A stretch of DNA of 64,000 bases from Bryobacterales bacterium F-183. Lineage in GTDB: Bacteria; Acidobacteriota; Terriglobia; Bryobacterales; Bryobacteraceae. The notes below the pieces were generated by a model. That model saw nothing but the letters and a program-made list of their open reading frames with translations. It was not told the origin of the DNA and made no database searches. The position numbers and the translations under genes were made by a program. The stretch lies in the NCBI GenBank assembly GCA_016865505.2, contig AP025252.1, positions 3,968,001-4,032,000 on the forward strand, in the 5' to 3' direction. Shown in pieces: positions 24,428 through 30,341 of the stretch; the first letter of the stretch is position 1; each line of letters begins with the position of its first letter.

Positions 24428-25320
24428 GGCTTCAACAGAGCGAGGATCGCCTCGCGGACTTTGGGCCAGGCTTTGGTTGTAGAAGCGGCGATCTCAAAAT
24501 GTCCGGCGGCGGGAATGATGACGAGCTTTGCGTCATCGCCCGCCGCTTTTGCTTTGGCGATGTAGGCTTGGGCGATGGGGCGGGGAACGAAGTCTTCCTG
24601 GTCGCCAAGGATGATGGTCTGCTTGACGCCTAGAGGGAGGCGTTCGACGGGCGAGGCTGCGATGCCGTTGGCCTTGACGATAGCGGGGTCGCCACCGAGC
24701 ATCTGATGGATGACGGGTCCGTCGCAGGCTTGCTCGTAGGCCTTGGTGTGTTCGCGAAGGTCGGGGAGTCCGGCGAGGTTGACGATGCCGACGGGCTTGA
24801 TCGGAGATGGGGCGGATAAGGGTCCTGCGGCGGGGAGTTTGGCGCGTGAGGCAGACCAGTTGGCGAGGTGTCCGCCGGCGGAGTGCCCGATGACGATGAC
24901 CTTCGAGAGGTCCAGACGGTAGCGCGAGGCGAGGGTACGCAGGTGGTCGATGGCGAGGCCGATGTCCTGGTAGGTGCCGGGCCAGCCACCACCGGGTTGG
25001 CCGAGTGCGCGGTACTCGATGTTCCAGGTGGCGATGCCGTCGCGGCGGAGGGCTTCGCCTAATTGTGATAGCTCGTTCAGGTTGGCGAACTTGGCTTGGA
25101 AGCAGCCGCCGTGGATGAGGACGGCGACAGGGTGAGGCCCTGGTTTGTTGGTTGGGACGCGGATGTCGCCGATGTGGGTTTTGGTGGGGCCGTACTGGAG
25201 GCGGGCGTCTGCTTTGGCGGCGGGGATCGCCTGGAACTCCGGCGGGGTCATGAGTTTCTGGCCGTGGATGGTGACGGTGAGGCAGAGGGCGAGGGTGGTG
25301 GCAGCGCGGAGCAGCATCAT
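24424..25320 (-). CDS. Alpha/beta hydrolase (esterase/lipase), secreted
   Basis: 298 residues with a signal peptide (MMLLRAATTLALCLTVTIHG). The alpha/beta-hydrolase elements are an oxyanion motif LIHGGCF, the nucleophile elbow GHSAGG (Ser147), an acidic residue near GDQEDFVP and His in PAAGHFEI. It resembles the hormone-sensitive-lipase/BD-FAE group acting on small esters such as acetylated sugars. Its 3' end overlaps the DUF892 gene by 4 bp. Confidence 0.88.
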   Translation of the reverse strand: MMLLRAATTLALCLTVTIHGQKLMTPPEFQAIPAAKADARLQYGPTKTHIGDIRVPTNKPGPHPVAVLIHGGCFQAKFANLNELSQLGEALRRDGIATWNIEYRALGQPGGGWPGTYQDIGLAIDHLRTLASRYRLDLSKVIVIGHSAGGHLANWSASRAKLPAAGPLSAPSPIKPVGIVNLAGLPDLREHTKAYEQACDGPVIHQMLGGDPAIVKANGIAASPVERLPLGVKQTIILGDQEDFVPRPIAQAYIAKAKAAGDDAKLVIIPAAGHFEIAASTTKAWPKVREAILALLKP

Positions 25321-25373
25321 CGAGTTTGAGTTTAGCTCTGTGGCGGGGTTGTGAGGGTGCCGATAGTGGGGGT

Positions 25374-26054
25374 ATGTACGCCGACTTCCACTTGGACAAA
25401 GCTGAGGCTCATCGTGTGGCGCAGATGGAGTTGGGGTGGCCGTTGTTGCGCGGATGTCCCAGTATGTTTGCGAAAGAGGCGGTGCGGTACCTGGATTCGT
25501 TGTCGAGTGCGCAACAGGCGGAGTTGATTCGCGAGTTTGGGGCGTTTGACCGGGATATATTGGCCAAGCCTCCGGCGACTTTGGATGAGGAACGGGTACG
25601 GCTGATGCAGGGTTATCCGGCGTTTGCGGCGTACCGGGAGATTGTGCAGGGCCCGCCGCGGGCGTCGGATCCGGCGAATCTGCCGATCAAGGTCCGGCAG
25701 GGGATGGGGCATGATGTGTCGCCTGTGCGGCCGGCCAAGCTGCGGAAGCTGATTGCGAAGAGGTTGACGGAGGCGTTTGGTGCGACCGAGCGGAAGGTTG
25801 ATACAGGGATGACGCAGTACCGGTCAGACGAGTTTGTGATCAATTTTATGTGGGCGTCCAGCGGGTCGCAAATGATGAAGCAGTTTGATTACTCGCATCA
25901 GGTACGGCGGCCGGAGGGAGGCATGACCCGTCCGCTTTCCTACGGAGGGGTCATGCGAGTGGCCGGGCGTTGGGATGGGATTTCAGAGTCGAGCGTCGAG
26001 CAGGATGTCGAGCATCTGGTGCGTGTGATTGACGCTTGCCGTCAGTTGGTGTGA
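25374..26054 (+). CDS. Conserved-looking protein of unknown function, full-length copy ('orfX')
   Basis: 226 residues from ATG 25374, preceded by GTGGGGGT. It begins MYADFHLDKAEAHRVAQM and ends EHLVRVIDACRQLV; no leader or membrane span. I recognise no family. The codon pattern matches neighbours. Its 3' third (from about 25772) is present again at 26996-27283 and, shortened, at 28257-28496, each time fused to the 3' end of a tRNA-Arg gene. Only this copy has its N-terminus. Its stop overlaps a convergent PEP-CTERM gene by 13 bp. It is probably the ancestral copy from which the downstream fragments arose. Confidence 0.65.
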   Translation: MYADFHLDKAEAHRVAQMELGWPLLRGCPSMFAKEAVRYLDSLSSAQQAELIREFGAFDRDILAKPPATLDEERVRLMQGYPAFAAYREIVQGPPRASDPANLPIKVRQGMGHDVSPVRPAKLRKLIAKRLTEAFGATERKVDTGMTQYRSDEFVINFMWASSGSQMMKQFDYSHQVRRPEGGMTRPLSYGGVMRVAGRWDGISESSVEQDVEHLVRVIDACRQLV

Positions 26055-26863
26055 GTACGCCGAATGCGGCCAAGAGTTGCCGCTGCAAGTAGGCCGACGC
26101 TCAGCAAAGCCGTCTGAACTGGCTCGGGGACGGCGGAGGTCGCGTTGGGGACGAACTCGATGGCTTTCATAAAGACGGTTCCCGTTGGACCAACCAGCGT
26201 GGTTTGCCCGGTCGCGAGGTCGAGCGTATAGAGATTTTGGTTCTGAGTGCTGGAGACGTAGACGGTTCCCGCCTCACCGAAGGCCAGTCCCTGTAGCCCG
26301 GCCCGTGTGATGCCTTTTTCCGTAAACTGCCCAGTGGAAGTGTTGAACGTCCCATACCTACCTGTGAAGAAATCGACGCCCCATAACTCGCCCGTGGCGT
26401 CGAAATCCAAAGCGGTTATAAGTCCCACGTTGTGCGCGCCGATCTCGGTGACGACGCCAGTTGCCTGATTCAGCGAAAACAGGAAATTGCCGTTGTTGGT
26501 GAGGAAAAGCGCACCGTCAGAAGGGCGTGACGCTAGCGCTTGCCAGCCCACGCTCCCGATGGCGGAGACAAAAGTGGGAACGCCGGTCGCAAGGTCGAGG
26601 GTAAACAAGTCGCCGCCATCCAGGTCGAGTACGAGCATTGTGGAGCCGTTCCAAGCGAGGCCTCCTGGGGCGGTGAGTCCACTTAGAGCGGTGGAACCAA
26701 TTTCAGTGGCCGCCCCGGTGGTGGGGTTCAACCGGTAGAGTTTGTCTCGGACGGCATCCACCCCGTAGAGGTCCGCCTTCATGACTTGCTGCATGAGGCA
26801 AAACGCGGCGCTCGCCTGTAGCGCGAGGCGTGCGACTCGTCCGAGTCGTAATGAAGTGTACAA
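26042..26863 (-). CDS. PEP-CTERM sorted beta-propeller protein, copy 1 (divergent)
   Basis: 273 residues. A signal-like N-terminus (ALQASAAFCLMQQVMKA) precedes repeated propeller blades such as LYRLNPTTGAATEIGS, LFTLDLATGVPTFVS and LYTLDLATGQTTLVG. The C-terminus has AVPEPVQTALLSVGLLAAATLGRIRR: the Pro-Glu-Pro motif, a hydrophobic helix and basic tail of a PEP-CTERM sorting signal cut by exosortase. It should be surface-exposed or released. The TTG start is chosen because a perfect AGGAGG lies 4 nt upstream. It is related to but clearly diverged from the two copies downstream. Confidence 0.82.
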   Translation of the reverse strand: MYTSLRLGRVARLALQASAAFCLMQQVMKADLYGVDAVRDKLYRLNPTTGAATEIGSTALSGLTAPGGLAWNGSTMLVLDLDGGDLFTLDLATGVPTFVSAIGSVGWQALASRPSDGALFLTNNGNFLFSLNQATGVVTEIGAHNVGLITALDFDATGELWGVDFFTGRYGTFNTSTGQFTEKGITRAGLQGLAFGEAGTVYVSSTQNQNLYTLDLATGQTTLVGPTGTVFMKAIEFVPNATSAVPEPVQTALLSVGLLAAATLGRIRRTHTN

Positions 26864-26867
26864 GATT

Positions 26868-26891
26868 CCTCCTGGAGGCGTGAGTACGCCT
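26868..26891 (-). promoter_or_regulatory. Strong ribosome-binding site and adjoining hairpin before PEP-CTERM copy 1
   Basis: On the minus strand AGGAGG (26868-26873) stands 4 nt before the TTG at 26863 and decides that start. Just upstream is a perfect 6-bp inverted repeat, AGGCGT-ACTC-ACGCCT on the minus strand (plus-strand 26876-26891). A leader hairpin this close could modulate ribosome access; function is inference. Confidence 0.5.
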
Positions 26892-26961
26892 AGTTCTGAA
26901 GGCGAGGAAGCCTGTCGTACACTTGCATTAAGTATTTATAACTGAGGTGTCGAGGGAGGAA

Positions 26962-26995
26962 TGGTGCGCCCGGAAAGATTCGAACTTCCGACCTT
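26962..26995 (-). pseudogene. tRNA-Arg 3' fragment, copy 1 (34 nt)
   Basis: The plus-strand text at these positions is identical to the first 34 nt of the intact tRNA-Arg locus (29421-29454), i.e. the CCA end, acceptor 3' strand, T-arm and part of the variable region. It then departs into orfX-derived sequence. It lacks anticodon and D-arm and cannot be a functional tRNA. Confidence 0.9.
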
Positions 26996-27283
26996 GTTGC
27001 AGCGTTTGGTGCGACCGAGCGGAAGATCGACGCGGGCATGACGCAGTACCGGTCGGATGACTTTGTGATCAACTTTTTGTGGGCGTCCAGCGGGTCACAG
27101 ATGATGAAGCAGTTTGATTACTCGCATCAGGTACGGAGGCCGGAGGGGGGCATGACCCGTCCGCTTTCCTACGGAGGGGTCATGCGAGTGGCCGGGCGTT
27201 GGGATGGGATTTCAGAGTCCAGCGTCGAGCAGGATGTCGAGCATCTGGTGCGTGTGATTGACGCTTGCCGTCAGTTGGTGTGA
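26996..27283 (+). pseudogene. 5'-truncated copy of orfX (C-terminal ~90 codons)
   Basis: From GCGTTTGGTGCGACCGAGCG onward the DNA is nearly the same as the 3' part of 25374-26054, including its stop and its 13-bp overlap with a convergent PEP-CTERM gene. An 81-codon frame from ATG 27038 is open, so a peptide could be made, but the N-terminal two thirds of the parent protein are missing. Most simply a duplication fragment carried with the PEP-CTERM gene. Confidence 0.8.
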
Positions 27284-28092
27284 GCGGCGGAGCGGCGGCG
27301 GAGACCTAAGCTTGCGGCTGCGACGATTGCGGAACCAAGCAACACGACTTCGTGCGGTTCTGGTACGTTGACAGGCGCTGCTTGGGTATCAAATTCGAGT
27401 CCCTTGACAAAGGGCAAACCCAAGCTGCCGACCAGGGTGGTGACGCCCGTACTTACGTCCAAGGTGTAGAGCTTGTGTTCGCTCGTCTCCGAAATGTATG
27501 CCAGGCCCGATGGAGCGAATGCAAGCCCTTGCACACGCGCTACGGTGGACCCCACTGAGGTGAATTGTCCTGTTGAGAGATCTACGGTCCCATAGTTGCC
27601 AGAGACAAAGTCGACGCCCCACAGGCGGCCTTGCGCATCGAAGTCCAGAGCGGTGAGACTAAAACCGACATTCGTAGTTCCGATGAACGTCGCGACGCCG
27701 TTTGCTTTATTGATTGAGTAGAAGTTTCTGGTCTGATCTTGAGCGAAGAGAGCACCGTCGGATGGGCGGGCCGCAAGCGCTTGCCAGCCGAATATACCGG
27801 ATGTCCCAACCAGGCTTGGTGCACCGGTCACCAGATCCAAAGTGTACAATGCGCCGGTCTGCAAGTCGATGGTGTACATGTTGGAGCCATCAAATGCAAG
27901 AGCAGCGGGAGTGCCGATGGGACTGGTGGAGCCCACCAACGTTACCGTGGCGTCGGTGGTGTTGACTTTGTAGAGTTGGTCCAAGGCCGAGTCAATGGCG
28001 AATAGGTCAGCCTTGACTGCCGGTTGCAGTAGGCAAGCCACAGCGATGGTCTGCAGGAGGCGGCGAGAGTGCCGCCCGAAGTGTTCGTACAT
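27271..28092 (-). CDS. PEP-CTERM sorted beta-propeller protein, copy 2
   Basis: 273 residues starting MYEHFGRHSRRLLQTIAVACLLQPAVKA (export signal). Blades include LYKVNTTDATVTLVGS, LYTLDLVTGAPSLVG, FYSINKANGVATFIG and LYTLDVSTGVTTLVG. The C-terminus NVPEPHEVVLLGSAIVAAASLGLRRR is a PEP-CTERM signal. It differs from copy 3 mainly in three short loop segments while other stretches are identical at DNA level. Unlike copy 1 it has a few extra residues (SAAHTN) after the basic tail. Likely surface or extracellular; ligand unknown. Confidence 0.85.
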   Translation of the reverse strand: MYEHFGRHSRRLLQTIAVACLLQPAVKADLFAIDSALDQLYKVNTTDATVTLVGSTSPIGTPAALAFDGSNMYTIDLQTGALYTLDLVTGAPSLVGTSGIFGWQALAARPSDGALFAQDQTRNFYSINKANGVATFIGTTNVGFSLTALDFDAQGRLWGVDFVSGNYGTVDLSTGQFTSVGSTVARVQGLAFAPSGLAYISETSEHKLYTLDVSTGVTTLVGSLGLPFVKGLEFDTQAAPVNVPEPHEVVLLGSAIVAAASLGLRRRSAAHTN

Positions 28093-28127
28093 TAGCGTTT
28101 GTTTCTCCGAGAGTTCCAGCGATTCAA

Positions 28128-28149
28128 TGTGTCCGCTCAGCGGATCACA
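28128..28149. promoter_or_regulatory. Inverted repeat upstream of PEP-CTERM copy 2
   Basis: TGTG-T-CCGCT-C-AGCGG-AT-CACA forms a 9-bp imperfect palindrome (arms 28128-28137 and 28139-28149), 36 nt upstream of the ATG at 28092. On the minus strand a TTGAAT follows it directly. The same element precedes copy 3. It may be an operator or a leader hairpin. Confidence 0.45.
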
Positions 28150-28218
28150 CAGGGGCTAGGCTATCACGGAGCGACTGCTCTGGGTTGGAGAGAAAACAAC
28201 GGATGTGGGGGAAAGTAA

Positions 28219-28256
28219 TGGTGCGCCCGGAAAGATTCGAACTTCCGACCTTCTGG
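28219..28256 (-). pseudogene. tRNA-Arg 3' fragment, copy 2 (38 nt)
   Basis: Identical over 38 nt to the intact tRNA-Arg locus from its CCA end, four bases longer than copy 1, then fused to orfX sequence. The roughly 50 bp to its left, including GAGAAAACAACGGA and GGGGGAAAGTAA, also match the sequence left of the intact tRNA, with two or three differences. Confidence 0.9.
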
Positions 28257-28496
28257 CGGCGTTTGGTGCGCCCGGGTGGAAGACTGATGCTGGGATAACG
28301 CCGTATCGGTCAAACAAGTTTGTGATCAGCCTTTATTGGGCGTCTGGCGGGTCGCAGATGATGAAGCAATTCGATCATTCGCATCCGGTAAGGCGGCCGG
28401 AGGGCGGCATGACCCGTCCGCTTTCGTACGGAGGGGTCATGCGGGTGGCCGGGCGCTGTGCGTGTGATTGAGGCTTGCCGTCAAGTTCGTGTTAGC
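28257..28496 (+). pseudogene. Doubly truncated copy of orfX
   Basis: Resembles the 3' third of orfX but is more diverged than the copy at 26996-27283. It carries an internal deletion: the segment that encodes RWDGISESSVEQDVEHLV in the parent is missing and the frame closes at TGA 28469-28471. A frame here opens through the tRNA tail and gives a chimeric peptide, which is not a real gene. Confidence 0.8.
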
Positions 28497-29295
28497 GGCG
28501 GCGTAGACGTAAGCTTGCGGCTGCGACGATTGCGGAACCAAGCAACACGACTTCGTGCGGTTCTGGTACGTTGACAGGCGCTGCTTGGGTATCAAATTCG
28601 AGTCCCTTGACAAAGGGCAAACCCAAGCTGCCGACCAGGGTGGTGACGCCCGTACTTACGTCCAAGGTATAGAGCTTGCCTTCGCCCGTCTCCGAAATGT
28701 ATGCCAGGCCCGATGGAGCGAATGCAAGCCCTTGCACACGCAAAACGGTGGACCCCACTGAGGTGAATTGTCCTGTTGAGAGATTGATGGTCCCATACTC
28801 GCCATTGCCAAATATGACGCCCCACAAGCGGCCTTGTGCATCGAAATCCATAGCGCTGACGAGACTAGGGATACTCGTAACTCCGATGAACGTCGCGACG
28901 CCGTTTGCTTTATTGATTGAGTAGAAGTTTCTGGTCTGATCTTGAGCGAAGAGAGCACCGTCGGATGGGCGGGCCGCAAGCGCTTGCCAGCCGAATATAC
29001 CGGATGTCCCAACCAGGCTTGGTGCACCGGTCACCAGATCCAAAGTGTACAATGCGCCGCCCGCCCCGTCGATGGTGTACATTTTGGAGCCATCAAATGC
29101 AAGAGCAGCGGGAATTTGGGCGGGACTGGTGGAGCCCACCAACGTTACCGTGGCGTTGGTAGTGTTGACTTTGTAGAGTTGGTCCAAGTTGGAGTCAACG
29201 GCGAATAGGTCAGCCTTGACTGCCGGTTGCAGTAGGCAAGCCACAGCGATGGTCTGCAGGAGGCGGCGAGAGTGCCGCCCGAAGTGTTTGTACAT
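28492..29295 (-). CDS. PEP-CTERM sorted beta-propeller protein, copy 3
   Basis: 267 residues, starting MYKHFGRHSRRLLQTIAVAC. Same architecture as copy 2: export signal, propeller blades, and NVPEPHEVVLLGSAIVAAASLRLRRR at the C-terminus. Compared with copy 2 the changes are grouped: DLQTG to GAGGA, TTNVGFSLTALDF to VTSIPSLVSAMDF, and DFVSGNYGTVD to IFGNGEYGTIN. The blade sequence between residues about 95 and 135 is unchanged. Ends at the basic tail without the extra SAAHTN. Confidence 0.85.
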   Translation of the reverse strand: MYKHFGRHSRRLLQTIAVACLLQPAVKADLFAVDSNLDQLYKVNTTNATVTLVGSTSPAQIPAALAFDGSKMYTIDGAGGALYTLDLVTGAPSLVGTSGIFGWQALAARPSDGALFAQDQTRNFYSINKANGVATFIGVTSIPSLVSAMDFDAQGRLWGVIFGNGEYGTINLSTGQFTSVGSTVLRVQGLAFAPSGLAYISETGEGKLYTLDVSTGVTTLVGSLGLPFVKGLEFDTQAAPVNVPEPHEVVLLGSAIVAAASLRLRRR

Positions 29296-29329
29296 TATCG
29301 TTTGTTTCTCCGAGGTTCCAGCGATTCAA

Positions 29330-29351
29330 TGTGTCCGCTCAGCGGATCACA
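29330..29351. promoter_or_regulatory. Inverted repeat upstream of PEP-CTERM copy 3
   Basis: Same imperfect palindrome as at 28128-28149 (TGTG-T-CCGCT-C-AGCGG-AT-CACA), 35 nt before the ATG at 29295. Its conservation across the duplicated units shows only that it was copied with them. Confidence 0.45.
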
Positions 29352-29420
29352 CAGGGGTTAGGCTATCACGGAGCGACTGCTCTGGGATGGAGAGAAAACA
29401 ACGGAAGTGGGGGAAAGTAA

Positions 29421-29497
29421 TGGTGCGCCCGGAAAGATTCGAACTTCCGACCTTCTGGTTCGTAGCCAGACGCTCTATCCAGCTGAGCTACGGGCGC
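29421..29497 (-). tRNA. tRNA-Arg (anticodon ACG), CCA encoded
   Basis: 77 nt on the minus strand. The 7-bp acceptor stem is GCGCCCG/CGGGCGC with discriminator A and an encoded CCA. D-arm AGCTCAGCTGGATAGAGC; anticodon stem CTGG/CCAG enclosing loop CTACGAA gives anticodon ACG (A34 probably edited to inosine, decoding CGU/CGC/CGA). T-arm GGAAG-TTCGAAT-CTTTC. All expected invariant bases are present. Its 3' 34-38 nt recur twice to the left in the tandem array. Confidence 0.97.
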
Positions 29498-29508
29498 ACT
29501 TTAGGGGG

Positions 29509-29529
29509 GCAACCCACGGGGTGGGTTGC
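29509..29529. terminator. Perfect 9-bp hairpin between SDR gene and tRNA-Arg
   Basis: GCAACCCAC-GGG-GTGGGTTGC. On the minus strand it comes 30 bp after the stop of the SDR gene and just before the tRNA 5' end, where a terminator is expected, but it is followed by a C-run and TAAA rather than a U-tract. A factor-assisted terminator or processing hairpin is possible. Confidence 0.45.
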
Positions 29530-29559
29530 TGACTACGAACCCCTAGGATACCGCACTCT

Positions 29560-30309
29560 CTAGGCGGCAGTCCAGCCCCCGTCGATACTAATTACGGCTC
29601 CGTTTACGAATTCTGCTTCCTTCGAAGAGAGGTAGACGGCGAGGTGGGCGATCTCTTCCGGTTTGCCCATGCGGCCGATGGGTTGGCGGGCGTTCAGTTC
29701 GGCGCGGATCTTCTCTTTTTCGTGGCTGTGATACTTCTCGATGTAGCCTTCGACGAAGGGGGTGTCGACGGTGCCGGGGCAGATGCAGTTGACGCGAATC
29801 TGCTGGGGGTAATCGACCGCCAACTGGCGAGTTGCCGCGACGACTGCTCCCTTGGTGGCGCAATAGGCGTAGCGGCGCTTGACTCCGACGAGGCCTGCGA
29901 CCGAACCGATGTTGACGATGGAGCCTTTGGCGGCGATCAACAACGGGAGGGCGGCACGAGTGACCAGGAACAGGCCTTCTACGTTGACACGGAAGAGACG
30001 CTGGAAGTCCGCAAGGCTGGTTTCTTCGCAGTTGCCCACCAGGCCGATGCCGGCGTTGTTCACCAGGATGTCCAAGGTGCCGAGCGCGCCGAAGGCAGCG
30101 TTGACCTGATCCTCATTGGTGATGTCGCACTGGAGGGGCGAGGCGCCGGGGAGTTCGGCAGCGAGCTTTTCCGCCGCCGCGAGGTTCATGTCGAGGATCG
30201 TGACGGAGGCTCCGGCGTTGGTCAGTGCCCTGGTGGTTTGCTCACCGATTCCGCTGGCGCCGCCGGTGACCAGCGCCTTCTTGCCATCTAAACGAAAAGG
30301 AGTCATCAA
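29560..30309 (-). CDS. Short-chain dehydrogenase/reductase (BDH2/2-keto-3-deoxy-L-fuconate dehydrogenase-like)
   Basis: 249 residues, classical SDR: TGGASGIG nucleotide motif (about 16-23), NNAG at about 87-90, IVNIGSVAG with the catalytic Ser, and YAYCATKG with Tyr/Lys. An Asp after the second beta-strand (ILDMN) favours NAD over NADP. The C-terminal CICPGTVDTPFV and ISIDGGWTAA resemble the BDH2/L-fuconate-pathway group. Oxidation of a 3-hydroxy acid or keto-deoxy sugar acid would suit the sugar-acid enzymes in the window, but the substrate is not fixed. Confidence 0.85.
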   Translation of the reverse strand: MMTPFRLDGKKALVTGGASGIGEQTTRALTNAGASVTILDMNLAAAEKLAAELPGASPLQCDITNEDQVNAAFGALGTLDILVNNAGIGLVGNCEETSLADFQRLFRVNVEGLFLVTRAALPLLIAAKGSIVNIGSVAGLVGVKRRYAYCATKGAVVAATRQLAVDYPQQIRVNCICPGTVDTPFVEGYIEKYHSHEKEKIRAELNARQPIGRMGKPEEIAHLAVYLSSKEAEFVNGAVISIDGGWTAA

Positions 30310-30341
30310 GCCGCCATTTTCTCATAGAATGCCTGTTAGTC

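Larger units (their letters stand above)
26962..29458. repeat. Tandem array of two ~1.2-kb units abutting tRNA-Arg
   Basis: Three copies of the tRNA-Arg 3' end start at 26962, 28219 and 29421 (the last in the intact tRNA), so the units are 1,257 and 1,202 bp. Each unit contains, left to right, the tRNA tail, a fragment of orfX and one convergent PEP-CTERM gene. The two units are very similar in DNA over long stretches, for example 27691-27853 against 28895-29057. They fit repeated tandem duplication with breakpoints inside the tRNA and orfX. No transposase or integrase is present. Confidence 0.85.

Noticed and set aside
28205-28471. 88-residue frame starting MGESNGAPGKIRTSDLL
   Set aside because: It reads through the tRNA tail in another frame and then into a damaged orfX fragment. 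No start signal; a by-product of duplication.
26962-29497. Integrated element or prophage at tRNA-Arg
   Set aside because: The tRNA tail repeats look like att sites, but there is no integrase, recombinase or phage gene between or near them, and the shared flank left of the tRNA tails fits tandem duplication better.
29189-29563. 124-residue frame on the plus strand ending in RPERFELPTFWFVARRS...
   Set aside because: The end of this frame is the antisense of the tRNA-Arg gene, a known source of false proteins; the rest is antisense of the PEP-CTERM gene start.
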